Assembly (NCBI GenBank): GCA_045647785.1
Contig: JAZRMU010000008.1
Coordinates: 1 to 20,492 of the forward strand
DNA length: 20,492 bases
Origin: SIG565 sp045647785
Lineage (GTDB): Bacteria; Bacillota; Clostridia; Oscillospirales; Acutalibacteraceae
Direction of reading: 5' to 3'
Shown here: positions 1-7,752 of the stretch, in pieces
Layout of the letters: every line of letters starts with the position of its first letter
Position numbering within the stretch: position 1 is the first letter of the stretch
Program-made: the position numbers and the translations under genes
Notes under the pieces: generated by a model
What the model was told of the DNA's origin: nothing
Seen by the model: only the letters and a program-made list of their open reading frames with translations
Databases searched by the model: none

Positions 1-1
1 G

Positions 2-799
2 ATTGGTGGAGATGACCTAAAAGTTGAAATCGAATCACTTATCCGCAATATTTATGCAGCAAATCCGTATGCCGAAATCGTTGTTGTTTCCACAAATGTT
101 AATTCTGGAAGTGAATCTCGCAAGCTTTATAAAGAACTTTGTGAGGAATACAATATTCCATTCGTTGATGTTGGCTCAAAGCTTCGTTCTGCAATTAGAG
201 AAAAGTTCAATTCAACATCTGAAAAGGGTCCCTATTTCTACACAGTAGATAATTTACATCCCAGCGCCGAGGGCTATAAGATTTATACCGATTTAATTAT
301 TGAGAGTATTGAGCCGTTGCTTAAAATTAATCTTGAGAGCGATAACCTTTATAATTATTACGAAAATTTGCGTTCTCCTATTTGCACTAAAGGTTTAATT
401 ACCAATCCAAAGGTAACTGATGTTAAAAATTTATCCTTTACAGGCAATGCGGCAATAGTAGATTCTCCCCTTAATACAGGTTATTACGGTACCGATTTAA
501 CAGTTGATGAGGTTGATTTTGTGCCCTGCTATCTTGAAATGAATAATGGTAGCACAATTACTGCAAGTTTTTCAGGCGCCACCTTTGGTGTAGTGGTAGG
601 CCACACAAGCAAGGCATTTAAATTCTCGTATAGAATCGATGGCGGAGAGTGGAAAACAAAGGAACAAACCGGTCATTTGTATGAGCATACGCAAGTTTAT
701 ATCCTAGAGCATTTTTTAAACGATGGCAATCATACTGTTGAAATCAAGAGTGATTGTGATGGATTTCGTTTTGGCGGTATGCTTACAAACGAGAAATAA
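2..799 (+). CDS. SGNH/GDSL-type hydrolase, 3' part (5' end outside window)
   Basis: The reading frame is open from the window edge to a TAA at 797-799, giving 265 residues of a truncated protein. Visible residues 1-100 look like the second half of an SGNH hydrolase domain: an alternating strand/helix pattern (EIVVVSTNV, then IPFVDV), then the catalytic block DNLHPSAEGY with Asp83 and His86. That D-x-x-H block carries the acid and base of the family. The Ser, Gly and Asn blocks lie upstream of the window. Residues from about 105 onward form a separate C-terminal region rich in beta strand (ASFSGATFGVVVG, FKFSYRIDGGEW), resembling the jelly-roll accessory domain found in some carbohydrate esterases. 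The substrate is therefore probably an acetylated glycan or lipid-like ester, but this cannot be decided. An internal ATG at 317 would give only the C-terminal domain and has no ribosome binding site, so it is not a separate gene. Confidence 0.82.
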   Translation: MGGDDLKVEIESLIRNIYAANPYAEIVVVSTNVNSGSESRKLYKELCEEYNIPFVDVGSKLRSAIREKFNSTSEKGPYFYTVDNLHPSAEGYKIYTDLIIESIEPLLKINLESDNLYNYYENLRSPICTKGLITNPKVTDVKNLSFTGNAAIVDSPLNTGYYGTDLTVDEVDFVPCYLEMNNGSTITASFSGATFGVVVGHTSKAFKFSYRIDGGEWKTKEQTGHLYEHTQVYILEHFLNDGNHTVEIKSDCDGFRFGGMLTNEK

Positions 800-803
800 A
801 AAC

Positions 804-844
804 AAAAAAATTCCTGCGGTTTTAATTTCCGCAGGAATTTTTTT
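804..844 (+). terminator. Rho-independent terminator of the SGNH hydrolase gene
   Basis: A near-perfect hairpin begins five bases after the stop codon. Its arms are AAAAAAATTCCTGCGG (804-819) and the complement at 829-844, with a nine-base loop. The A-run on the left and T-run on the right would let it work in both directions, but only the plus strand has a gene ending here. Confidence 0.88.
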
Positions 845-874
845 AAAAATTTAAGTAAATAATAAAGAAAAGTG

Positions 875-903
875 TTGACATTCCGCGTTATTAGTGGTAA
901 AAT
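875..903 (+). promoter_or_regulatory. SigA-type promoter of tRNA-Lys
   Basis: TTGACA at 875-880 and TAAAAT at 898-903 are separated by 17 bases. Transcription should begin near 910, about 14 bases before the mature tRNA. The -35 box is full consensus and the -10 box has one mismatch, as expected for a stable-RNA promoter. Confidence 0.88.
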
Positions 904-923
904 ATTTAGGCTGTCAAATTAAT

Positions 924-999
924 GATCCATTAGCTCAGCTGGCAGAGCACTTGACTTTTAATCAAGGTGTCCGGAGTTCGAATCTCCGATGGGTCACCA
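924..999 (+). tRNA. tRNA-Lys (anticodon UUU), CCA encoded
   Basis: The 76-base gene folds as a complete cloverleaf. The acceptor stem is GATCCAT (924-930) paired with ATGGGTC (989-995), including one G-T pair. The D arm contains TAGCTCAGCTGGCAGAGCA, the anticodon stem is CTTGA/TCAAG, and the loop CTTTTAA places the anticodon TTT at 957-959. The T arm contains GTTCGAATC. The discriminator is A996 and CCA is encoded at 997-999. It sits alone between its own promoter and terminator, not in a tRNA cluster. Confidence 0.98.
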
Positions 1000-1035
1000 A
1001 AATCCTCGCTGTTTAGCGGGGATTTTATTTTTTAA
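999..1035 (+). terminator. Rho-independent terminator of tRNA-Lys
   Basis: The arms AAAATCCTCGCT (999-1010) and AGCGGGGATTTT (1015-1026) form a 12-bp stem with one G-T pair and a GTTT loop. A T-rich tail follows (ATTTTTTTAAT). The stem starts at the last base of the encoded CCA, so termination and 3' trimming are closely coupled. Confidence 0.9.
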
Positions 1036-1054
1036 TATTAAACCCTCTATACTT

Positions 1055-1250
1055 TTAGTTATAGGAGGAGCTTTCTAAAAATATGTCGGCGCAAATCAGT
1101 ATGAACAGGGAGGGCGCAACGGCAGCAATTCTATCTACCACAAAAATCGATGCTACTGCATTCGCAGGCGACGCTTGCCTTGATTTAGCTCTGTTACCGT
1201 CGGCAGTTAAGGGGGATGACGGACTCCAAGCACTACCTCCTTTAAGTTTC
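1055..1250. other. Unexplained GC-rich intergenic element (possible structured RNA or small inserted repeat)
   Basis: Between the tRNA terminator (1035) and the next stop codon (1433) there are about 400 bases with no convincing gene. Within them, 1081-1240 is about 52% GC by my count, against about 23% in 1021-1080. Short hairpins are visible: AGGCGA/TTGCCT with a three-base loop (1166-1180) and CCGTC/GACGG (1197-1222). AGGAGG at 1063-1068 is matched by CCTCCT at 1236-1241, so the ends are inverted relative to each other and could pair or be remnants of terminal repeats. A 61-codon plus-strand frame (1083-1268) and a minus-strand frame are both open through the core. Neither has a protein-like pattern I recognise, and the plus-strand AGGAGG is 14 bases from the ATG, which is too far. 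A promoter for it is not clear. The remaining bases (1251-1297) are AT-rich, with a palindrome TACAATAATTGTA at 1251-1263. Confidence 0.45.
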
Positions 1251-1297
1251 TACAATAATTGTACTTAAGATTTGATAGTCGAATGTATCGATGCAAA

Positions 1298-1343
1298 AAG
1301 AAAAAATACCGAGAAAAACCTTTTGCGGTTCTTCTCGGTATTC
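1298..1343 (-). terminator. Rho-independent terminator of the glgP-GH13 operon
   Basis: AATACCGAGAA (1305-1315) pairs with TTCTCGGTATT (1332-1342), with a smaller ACC/GGT extension inside. Read on the minus strand the stem is followed by TTTTTTCTTTTT, a good termination tail. On the plus strand the tail is poorer. It lies about 90 bases downstream of the GH13 stop codon. Confidence 0.85.
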
Positions 1344-1432
1344 ATCTTTTGCTTCACTTTTGCCATACCTGACAAATAGTTTATTTTGATAGATTTCAAA
1401 TTACATCCTTATCGCGTGCTGGAAAAACCTAC

Positions 1433-3298
1433 CTATTTTTTTATTTTTAATAAAGTAGCGCTCAACGCTTCGACTTTGAACCAACCGTCGCTGTTGGGGG
1501 AATAGCCATAAAGGCATTCGGGATTGTCTTTGAATTCAGTAGGTGCTTCAAGCCAAATATCATAATAATTTGTGTTGACTGACACAAGTATAGAATCGCT
1601 GTCGCTGCTCCTAATATAGCTTACAAGACCGTTTTCGGTTTTGAATGGGGTGAAATCTGCCGTTTTTAAACAGTCGCTGCTGCGGCGAATTTCGCCTAAA
1701 TATTTATAATGGCTTATTAATTCTTCGTTTTCCTTTCCCCAAGGATATGTGGCGCGGCAGAATGGGTCAGAATAGCCTTCAACACCTGCTTCATCTCCAT
1801 AGTAAAGCGAGGGGACACCTGGCAGAGTGTACTGCAAGATTGCGGCTGATTTGAGTTTACGAATTGCTAAATCATATTCCGCACGAGAGAGCTTTTGTTC
1901 AGCTTGCCAAGCACGGTCGCCTGTGTACCCATCTGATTTTCCAAGTGCTGTCAGAGCTCTTGCTGTATCATGTGTGCCAATGTGATTCATAAGTGTCATA
2001 ATGCTATGTTTGGGGTAATTTTCGCAAATCGAGAGCACTGTATTCATAAATGGTGAAGGATTTCCCGATTTAATAAAATCAATTATTGCATTTGCAAACG
2101 GATAGTTCATAACACTGTCGAGCTGCTTACCTTGTAAAAACTTTCGTCGACTGCCGTAACTGATTTTATTAGATGCGTCTTCCCAAACCTCACCGAGTAA
2201 AAAAGCGTCCTTGTTTTCGGCTTTAATTGCAGCACGGATATTTTCTAAAAATTTATCGGGTAATTCGTCAGCAACATCTAATCGCCAACCGCTGATACCT
2301 GCGCGCAGCCAGTGCCGTAAAACTCCATTCCTTCCTGTAATAAATTCAGTAAAGTCGGGGTTGTCCTCCTCAACTTCGGGTAAGGTATTAATACCCCACC
2401 AAGAAGCATAATTATCTGGCCAATTTGAAAATTTAAACCAATTATAATAAGGCGAGTTTTGTGAATTATATGCGCCTAAAGAGGGATATTTTCCATATTT
2501 GTTAAAATAAATGCTGTCATCACCGGTATGAGAGAAAACGCCGTCGAGAATTATTCTGATACCTAGTTTTTTTGCAGCTTTGCAAAGATTTTTCAGATCG
2601 GCTTCGCTGCCCAGTAATGGGTCGATTTTCATATAATCCGCTGTGTTATATCTATGATTTGAATCCGCTTCAAATATAGGGTTTAGGTAAATGCATGTGA
2701 TGCCAAGCTCTTTTAAGTAGGGTAGCTTATCTTTAATGCCCAAAATGTCTCCACCGTAGTAGTCATTTCCAAGAAAACAGCTGCTGGAGTTTTGGCGAAA
2801 CTCGGGTTGTTTATCCCAATTATCGGTTATGTAGCGACTTTCGGGTATGTTCTCTTTTTTTGTACCGGAATTGAAAAAACGGTCGGGGAATATCTGATAA
2901 ATTACACCGCCGGCTAACCATTCAGGGGTTTTAAAGTCGGCGTCGTAAACCGTTTGCTGCCAGCATTCACCGTCGCGCGATACAAAACCAACAGAACCAT
3001 CACATCTTGTTACATAAAACTCTCCGTGAGGGCTTTCGTATCGGAAGCAGTACCAATATATACCTGTAGGCAGGGAGATTTCACAGTCAAAAAACTGGTA
3101 ATCCTCGCACCACTCAGCAGGAGTGAGAACTAACTCGGAGAAATCCGAATCGTTATCGTTTTTAATTCTTAAAAATGCAGTAGTGCATAAGGCATCTTTA
3201 TGTAGCAATAGCCGTAGCTTCTGGCTAACACCAGATGCTACGGCTCCAAAATGTGGTTTGTAAATAGATTTTCTCGAGTCAAAAGGGTAGTATTGCAT
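1433..3298 (-). CDS. GH13 alpha-glucosidase/neopullulanase-type alpha-amylase family enzyme
   Basis: This 621-residue cytoplasmic protein has no signal peptide. Residues 1-125 form an N-terminal beta-rich domain like CBM34/N-domains of neopullulanases and cyclomaltodextrinases. The TIM barrel opens at GGVIYQIFPDRFF (130-142). Conserved regions are DGVFSHTG (252-259), LPEV (306-309), GWRLDVADE (337-345, nucleophile Asp341), LLGEVWED (367-374, acid/base Glu370) and MNHIGTHDT (437-445, His443/Asp444). It should hydrolyse alpha-1,4 and perhaps alpha-1,6 links in maltodextrins or cyclodextrins. The subfamily (GH13_20 or GH13_39-like) cannot be fixed by eye. The ATG lies one base after the glgP stop codon (TAA-T-ATG) and has no clear ribosome binding site, so translation is probably coupled to glgP. 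Together the two genes form an intracellular glucan-degrading pair. Confidence 0.9.
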   Translation of the reverse strand: MQYYPFDSRKSIYKPHFGAVASGVSQKLRLLLHKDALCTTAFLRIKNDNDSDFSELVLTPAEWCEDYQFFDCEISLPTGIYWYCFRYESPHGEFYVTRCDGSVGFVSRDGECWQQTVYDADFKTPEWLAGGVIYQIFPDRFFNSGTKKENIPESRYITDNWDKQPEFRQNSSSCFLGNDYYGGDILGIKDKLPYLKELGITCIYLNPIFEADSNHRYNTADYMKIDPLLGSEADLKNLCKAAKKLGIRIILDGVFSHTGDDSIYFNKYGKYPSLGAYNSQNSPYYNWFKFSNWPDNYASWWGINTLPEVEEDNPDFTEFITGRNGVLRHWLRAGISGWRLDVADELPDKFLENIRAAIKAENKDAFLLGEVWEDASNKISYGSRRKFLQGKQLDSVMNYPFANAIIDFIKSGNPSPFMNTVLSICENYPKHSIMTLMNHIGTHDTARALTALGKSDGYTGDRAWQAEQKLSRAEYDLAIRKLKSAAILQYTLPGVPSLYYGDEAGVEGYSDPFCRATYPWGKENEELISHYKYLGEIRRSSDCLKTADFTPFKTENGLVSYIRSSDSDSILVSVNTNYYDIWLEAPTEFKDNPECLYGYSPNSDGWFKVEALSATLLKIKK

Positions 3299-3299
3299 A

Positions 3300-5705
3300 T
3301 TATTTTAAGGGTGTAGTGTGCCAAATATTTTTGGCATAATCGTCTATTGAGCGGTCGGCAGCAAAAATGCCTGAATTAGCTATATTCATAAGCGACATTT
3401 TGTTCCAAGCTGTCTTGTCGGAATAAAGTTTAGAGGCAGTTGCTTGTGCTCGACAATAGTCAGCAAAATCGGCTAATGCCATATAGTTATCATTGTTCAT
3501 AATAGCGTGATAAACTGCATCGAAATTTTGGCCACCTATTCCGGCGCCGATAAAGTCCACAGCCTCTTTTAGCATCGGGTTGTTATCGTAATACGGGCGG
3601 GGATTATATCCGTTTTTCTGTACTCTCATAACCTCGGGAGTTTCCATGCCGAATATAATAATATTTTCATCGCCTACAGCATTATGAATCTCAACATTTG
3701 CTCCATCCTCTGTGCCGAGGGTTATAGCACCGTTCATCATAAGCTTCATATTACCGGTACCGCTGGCTTCGGTAGAAGCAAGCGAAATCTGCTCACTTAT
3801 ATTGGCAGCAGGAATCATAAGCTCTGCGAGAGTTACACGGTAATCCTCCATAAATAACACCTTGAGCTTATCCTTTATTGTTCTGTCATTTTCGATTACC
3901 TCGGAAAGCTTATTAATCATATGAATGATTTGCTTTGCAAGCAGGTAACCAGGTGCTGCTTTAGCTCCGAAAATATAGGTTTTCGGTACAAAGTCAGCAT
4001 TTGGGTTGTTTTTAAGATACAAATAATCTGAAATAATATGCAGAGCATTTAAGTGCTGACGCTTATATTCATGCAGTCGCTTAATTTGCATATCAAAAAT
4101 TGATTCAGGATTAAGCGCTACACCGTAATTGCTTTTAACATAGTTAGAAAGACGAACCTTATTGGCGTTTTTAATCTCGTCAAGACGAGAGAGAACATCA
4201 GCATTATCTTTAAATGCTTCGAGCTTTGATAATTCAGAAGCATCTTTAATAAAGCCGTCGCCGATGAGCTCGGTTAAATATTTAGTAAGCATCGGGTTTG
4301 CTTGGCACAGCCAGCGACGATGAGCAATACCGTTCGTTACATTTGTGAACTTATCAGGAGTAATTTTATAAAAATCATTAAATAAGGTATCGGTTAAAAT
4401 ATTGCTGTGCAACTTTGATACGCCGTTAACTGTGTGGGAGGCTGCAACGCAAAGGTTTGCCATATGCACCATTCCGCCCTTAACAATAGCTGTTCTTTCA
4501 ACAGCCTCGGCAGAGTGTGTAGCATTCCAAATTTCCTCACGGAAACGGTTGTCAATTTCCTTAATAATTTGGTAAATACGCGGAATTCTGTGCTTGATAA
4601 GGCTTTCCTGCCAGCATTCGAGTGCTTCCTTCATAACCGTGTGATTAGTGTAAGCGACAGTGCCCTTAACTATCTCCCATGCCTTTTCCCAAGTGTATCC
4701 GCATTCGTCAAGTAAAAATCTCATTAACTCGGGGATGCAAAGGGTGGGGTGAGTATCGTTAATGTGAATAGCTACCTTTTCAGGGAGGTTTTCGAGGGTG
4801 TTATAGGTGCGCAAATGGCGGTTGAGTATATCCTGAACAGATGCAGAAACCAAGAAATACTGCTGACGGAGACGCAAAGACTTGCCCTCCATATGATTAT
4901 CCTCGGGGTAAAGCACCTTGCTGATAACCTCTGTGTTGGCCTTTTGTTCGAGGGCTTTAACATAGTCGCCCTGGTTGAAGGCAGACATATTAATGTCTTC
5001 ATATTCGGCGCTCCAAAGGCGCAAAGCATTGACCGTTTTGCCATCTTTACCTGCAACCATAAGGTCGTAGGGCATAGCCTTAACAGTAGTATAATCATCG
5101 TGTGTGATATTGTGGTGCTCTCCATCCCACCATTCATTAATTTTGCCGTCGAACTTAACTTCAACTGCAGAAGCAGGGCGGGGTTCAAGCCAAACGCTGC
5201 CACCGGGTAGCCAGAAGTCGGGCATTTCGGTCTGCCAGCCATCAACTATTTTTTGGCGGAAAATACCAAATTCATATTTAATACAATAGCCCATTGCAGG
5301 GTAACCGCCGGTAGATAGACCATCTAAAAAACAAGCTGCAAGGCGACCAAGACCTCCGTTGCCAAGTCCGGCATCGGGCTCTAATTCGTAAAGGTTCTCA
5401 AGTCTAACCTTGAATTTGGAAAGAGCTCTTGAAACAATGTTTTCAAGCTCCATGTTGAAAAGGTTGTTTTTTAGCGAACGACCCATCAGGAATTCCATAC
5501 TTAAATAATAAACGGTTTTTGCCTCTTGCTCTGCGGTTGCCTTTTTAAAGGCAGTTCTGCGTTCACGCATTATATCTAGCAGCACAAGTACTGTTGCTTT
5601 ATAAAACGCTTCATCAGATGCTTGCGAGACTTCAATACCGAAATGGTGAAGCAGCTTCTTTTCAATTAAATTAGCAATCATCTCGGCTGTATATTTTTTC
5701 GCCAT
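3300..5705 (-). CDS. glgP: Glycogen/maltodextrin phosphorylase (GT35)
   Basis: The 801-residue product releases glucose-1-phosphate from the non-reducing ends of alpha-1,4-glucans using pyridoxal phosphate and inorganic phosphate. Full family length is present. Landmarks in order are YYLSMEFLMGRSL (66-78), ELEPDAGLGNGGLGRLAACF (107-126), HINDTHP (314-320), TNVTNGIAHRRWL (454-466), IKRLHEYKRQHLN (541-553), GAKAAPGY (580-587) and the cofactor site EASGTGNMKLMMNGA (646-660) with PLP lysine Lys654. The start is supported by AGGAGA six to seven bases upstream of the ATG. Transcription probably starts from the promoter at 5755-5783. The downstream GH13 gene is separated by a single base. Long open frames on the opposite strand inside this gene (for example 4749-5210) are antisense shadows. 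Confidence 0.97.
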   Translation of the reverse strand: MAKKYTAEMIANLIEKKLLHHFGIEVSQASDEAFYKATVLVLLDIMRERRTAFKKATAEQEAKTVYYLSMEFLMGRSLKNNLFNMELENIVSRALSKFKVRLENLYELEPDAGLGNGGLGRLAACFLDGLSTGGYPAMGYCIKYEFGIFRQKIVDGWQTEMPDFWLPGGSVWLEPRPASAVEVKFDGKINEWWDGEHHNITHDDYTTVKAMPYDLMVAGKDGKTVNALRLWSAEYEDINMSAFNQGDYVKALEQKANTEVISKVLYPEDNHMEGKSLRLRQQYFLVSASVQDILNRHLRTYNTLENLPEKVAIHINDTHPTLCIPELMRFLLDECGYTWEKAWEIVKGTVAYTNHTVMKEALECWQESLIKHRIPRIYQIIKEIDNRFREEIWNATHSAEAVERTAIVKGGMVHMANLCVAASHTVNGVSKLHSNILTDTLFNDFYKITPDKFTNVTNGIAHRRWLCQANPMLTKYLTELIGDGFIKDASELSKLEAFKDNADVLSRLDEIKNANKVRLSNYVKSNYGVALNPESIFDMQIKRLHEYKRQHLNALHIISDYLYLKNNPNADFVPKTYIFGAKAAPGYLLAKQIIHMINKLSEVIENDRTIKDKLKVLFMEDYRVTLAELMIPAANISEQISLASTEASGTGNMKLMMNGAITLGTEDGANVEIHNAVGDENIIIFGMETPEVMRVQKNGYNPRPYYDNNPMLKEAVDFIGAGIGGQNFDAVYHAIMNNDNYMALADFADYCRAQATASKLYSDKTAWNKMSLMNIANSGIFAADRSIDDYAKNIWHTTPLK

Positions 5706-5754
5706 ATTAATTTTCTCCTTTTAAAATAGTGTTTGTAAGTATTGTATGTTATTA

Positions 5755-5783
5755 ATGATACTATATTCAAACGAATTTTGCAA
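5755..5783 (-). promoter_or_regulatory. Probable SigA promoter of the glgP-GH13 operon
   Basis: On the minus strand TTGCAA (5778-5783) and TATCAT (5755-5760) are spaced by 17 bases. Each box has two or fewer mismatches to consensus. The leader would be roughly 40 bases. I see no clear catabolite-control (cre) site. The rest of 5784-5883 is AT-rich with no identifiable element. Confidence 0.6.
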
Positions 5784-5883
5784 GCACTTATAGTTAATTT
5801 GTTAAATATTTTTATGTAAAAAGAATAAAATTATTTAATTCAAACTGAATATTTAAAATATTTTTGTGCATATTGCCCAAAAA

Positions 5884-5920
5884 TACACAAAAAACAGGAC
5901 ACAGCAAAGGCTGTGCCCTG
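5884..5920 (-). terminator. Rho-independent terminator of the 52-residue membrane peptide gene
   Basis: CAGGACACAGC (5895-5905) pairs with GCTGTGCCCTG (5910-5920) with one A-C mismatch and a four-base loop. Read on the minus strand it is followed by TTTTTTGTGTATTT. It begins five bases after the stop codon. Confidence 0.88.
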
Positions 5921-5925
5921 AAAAA

Positions 5926-6084
5926 TTATTCAGCGATTTCATCTTCTGTGCAGTCGCACTCAATGTAGCCCTCATAGCATTCGCGCTTTTTAAGAACTTT
6001 ATCAACAACGACAGCAACACCAACGAGAAGTGCGAAAAATCCAACAACAACTGATAGTGCGATTAAAATATTTTTAGCTTTCAT
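5926..6084 (-). CDS. Small single-span membrane peptide with cysteine-containing acidic tail (52 aa), function unknown
   Basis: I do not recognise this family. The 52-residue product starts MKAKNILIALSVVVGFF, has one hydrophobic helix at about residues 5-28, a basic stop-transfer patch (KVLKKR, 30-35) and an acidic tail with three cysteines (EC-YEGYIECDC, Cys37, Cys44, Cys46), ending EDEIAE. With a basic patch on the tail side, the tail probably stays in the cytoplasm. The start at 6084 is chosen because AAAGGTGG lies about seven bases upstream. A longer open frame beginning at 6135 would start inside the promoter and is rejected. The gene is monocistronic: a perfect-consensus promoter starts right after the cls stop codon, and a strong terminator follows. 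The cysteine tail could bind metal or form a redox pair, but that is speculation. Confidence 0.75.
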   Translation of the reverse strand: MKAKNILIALSVVVGFFALLVGVAVVVDKVLKKRECYEGYIECDCTEDEIAE

Positions 6085-6106
6085 AAAATTACCACCTTTC
6101 GTATGC

Positions 6107-6135
6107 ATTATATCATAAAATTTATCTCTTGTCAA
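6107..6135 (-). promoter_or_regulatory. Perfect-consensus SigA promoter of the 52-residue membrane peptide
   Basis: On the minus strand TTGACA (6130-6135) and TATAAT (6107-6112) are exactly 17 bases apart. The -35 box directly abuts the cls stop codon (6136-6138). Transcription would start near 6100, giving a leader of about 16 bases that is essentially the ribosome binding site. All 12 hexamer bases match consensus. Confidence 0.9.
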
Positions 6136-7668
6136 TTACATTAACGGGGCAAACAAATGAAGAATTGACTGTTTAAGACGCGTTAACGCGGGCCGCTTGT
6201 CCCAATCTTCCTTTCTAATTTCAGAGGATTTTTCCGCTATATCAAGAAAACTTGCTTTAATATCGTGTATAGAGCCGGTACCCGAACACCAAACGCCGCA
6301 TTCAAAATGGAAATTAAAACTTCGGTAATCCATATTCACAGTACCGACGGTCGCAACGCTATCGTCTGAAACGAAAAGCTTTGAATGGATAAATCCGGGA
6401 GTATATTCATAAATTCGAACACCTGCATCTAATAGCTCCGAATAGTAATACTGTGTTACGGGATGCACATACCATTTATCGGGTATGTGCGGTGTGATAA
6501 TACGAGTATCGATATTCGATTTTGCTGCCAGGCATAAGACAGATAGCATTGAGCTATCAAGAATCAGATAGGGCGTAGTAATATAAACATATTTTTGAGC
6601 CGTACTAATAATCTGCATATATATTCCTTGAGCAGGATTAGTAGAATTTAAAGGATTATCGCAATAAGGGATATAAAAGCCGTCATAGGACTTTTGATGC
6701 TCTGCTAAAAAAGCGGATATATCAATTGACTTTTTGGTTATGAATTCCCACATACTGCAAAACATAGCAACAAAGCTGCTTACGGCTTCACCTTCAAGCT
6801 TTATTGCGGAGTCAGACCAGTGTCCGAATCGCTCAATTTTGTTAATGTATTCATCGCCAATGTTTACGCCGCCCGTAAAGGCGACCGTACCATCGATTAT
6901 AACAATTTTTCGGTGATTGCGATTGTTCATAAAAATATCTATTGATGGGCGTATTGGGTTAAAAACCGATATCTCAATATTTTCATTTTTAAGCTTTGCT
7001 AAAAAGTCCTTGCTTTGCCGCTTGAGGGAACCAAAATCATCAAAAATTATTTTAATTTGCACACCTTTTGAGCTTTTTTCTTGGAGAATTTTGAAAATTT
7101 CTTCCCACATAACCCCCTCGGCAATAATAAAAAATTCTATAAATATATATTTTTCGGCTTTGCGCAGTTCGGTGAGCAATGCCTCAAAAAAAGATTCGCC
7201 GCTACTGTAAAACTTACTGGTTGTATTTTTATAAACCGGAAAACCGGAATCGTTTTTAAGGTAGGCGGCTTGCCTAAAGTGCAGCATATCATTAAAAATA
7301 AGGCTGTTTGATGCATCGCTTTTTATTAATTTTGAAAAATATTTGCGCTCGCATTCTGACATTCTTTTCTTCACGCCGGGCAACATTCTGCCGCCTCCCC
7401 ATAGCATATAAGCCAAAACTCCAAAAAGCGGGATAGCCATTATGAAAATTATCCACATTATTTTATAGCTTTGATTACCGCGTTTTGTAATAATGTGAAT
7501 GACGGTTATTAAGCTTAAAATTTCAGCCGCGGTATATACCCAAATCAGCGTGCTTGCGAATGAAATCACAGCGTTAATCAACAGAAAGATTTCGATAATG
7601 ATTAATATAGCGCTGATTATTATGCGTTTTTGCATTCTGAAGCCTAAAGAGGCGTTTTTAATACTCAT
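6136..7668 (-). CDS. cls: Cardiolipin synthase (phospholipase D family)
   Basis: The 510-residue membrane enzyme condenses two phosphatidylglycerol molecules into cardiolipin and glycerol. Hydrophobic segments lie at about 15-37, 40-61 and 69-90, the last with the PLDN-like ending LFGVLAYMLWGGGR. Two HKD motifs follow: HRKIVIID (His252, Lys254, Asp259) in HRKIVIIDGTVAFTGGVNIG, and HSKLFVSD (His428, Lys430, Asp435) in HSKLFVSDDSVATVGTVNMD. Length and order are typical of bacterial Cls. The ATG at 7668 is preceded by AAGGTGAT at about six bases. The gene is divergent from the M16 peptidase operon across a 130-bp region with a promoter on each side. No terminator separates it from the downstream small-peptide gene, so read-through is possible. 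Confidence 0.95.
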   Translation of the reverse strand: MSIKNASLGFRMQKRIIISAILIIIEIFLLINAVISFASTLIWVYTAAEILSLITVIHIITKRGNQSYKIMWIIFIMAIPLFGVLAYMLWGGGRMLPGVKKRMSECERKYFSKLIKSDASNSLIFNDMLHFRQAAYLKNDSGFPVYKNTTSKFYSSGESFFEALLTELRKAEKYIFIEFFIIAEGVMWEEIFKILQEKSSKGVQIKIIFDDFGSLKRQSKDFLAKLKNENIEISVFNPIRPSIDIFMNNRNHRKIVIIDGTVAFTGGVNIGDEYINKIERFGHWSDSAIKLEGEAVSSFVAMFCSMWEFITKKSIDISAFLAEHQKSYDGFYIPYCDNPLNSTNPAQGIYMQIISTAQKYVYITTPYLILDSSMLSVLCLAAKSNIDTRIITPHIPDKWYVHPVTQYYYSELLDAGVRIYEYTPGFIHSKLFVSDDSVATVGTVNMDYRSFNFHFECGVWCSGTGSIHDIKASFLDIAEKSSEIRKEDWDKRPALTRLKQSILHLFAPLM

Positions 7669-7686
7669 TTATATCACCTTAAGCGA

Positions 7687-7715
7687 ATTGTAGCACACGA
7701 ATTTTAGTTTTTCAT
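7687..7715 (-). promoter_or_regulatory. Possible extended -10 promoter of cls
   Basis: On the minus strand TGCTACAAT gives an extended -10 element (TACAAT, 7687-7692). The hexamer 17 bases upstream is ATGAAA (7710-7715), a four-of-six match to a -35 box. It is the only reasonable candidate in the divergent region for this direction. Confidence 0.45.
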
Positions 7716-7752
7716 TAGTTTTTTAGGAAATTTACTAAAAATTCACAAATAA

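Noticed and set aside
924..1250. tRNA-Lys as an integration site for a mobile element
   Set aside because: I found no direct repeat of the tRNA 3' end, no integrase or excisionase, and no phage-like gene in the window.
1083..1268. 61-codon plus-strand open frame after tRNA-Lys as a protein gene
   Set aside because: The AGGAGG is 14 bases from the ATG, the opposite strand is also open through the core, and the translation shows no recognisable domain, signal or helix pattern. It is reported as an unexplained element instead.
4749..5245. Long open frames (about 150 codons) within glgP on the opposite strand and in another frame
   Set aside because: They lie wholly inside a well-supported phosphorylase gene, have no ribosome binding sites, and encode low-complexity or unrecognisable sequence. 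They are shadows of glgP codon bias.
6085..6135. N-terminal extension of the 52-residue membrane peptide to 6135
   Set aside because: The stretch is occupied by the perfect -35/-10 promoter and the ribosome binding site. A start there would precede the transcript start.
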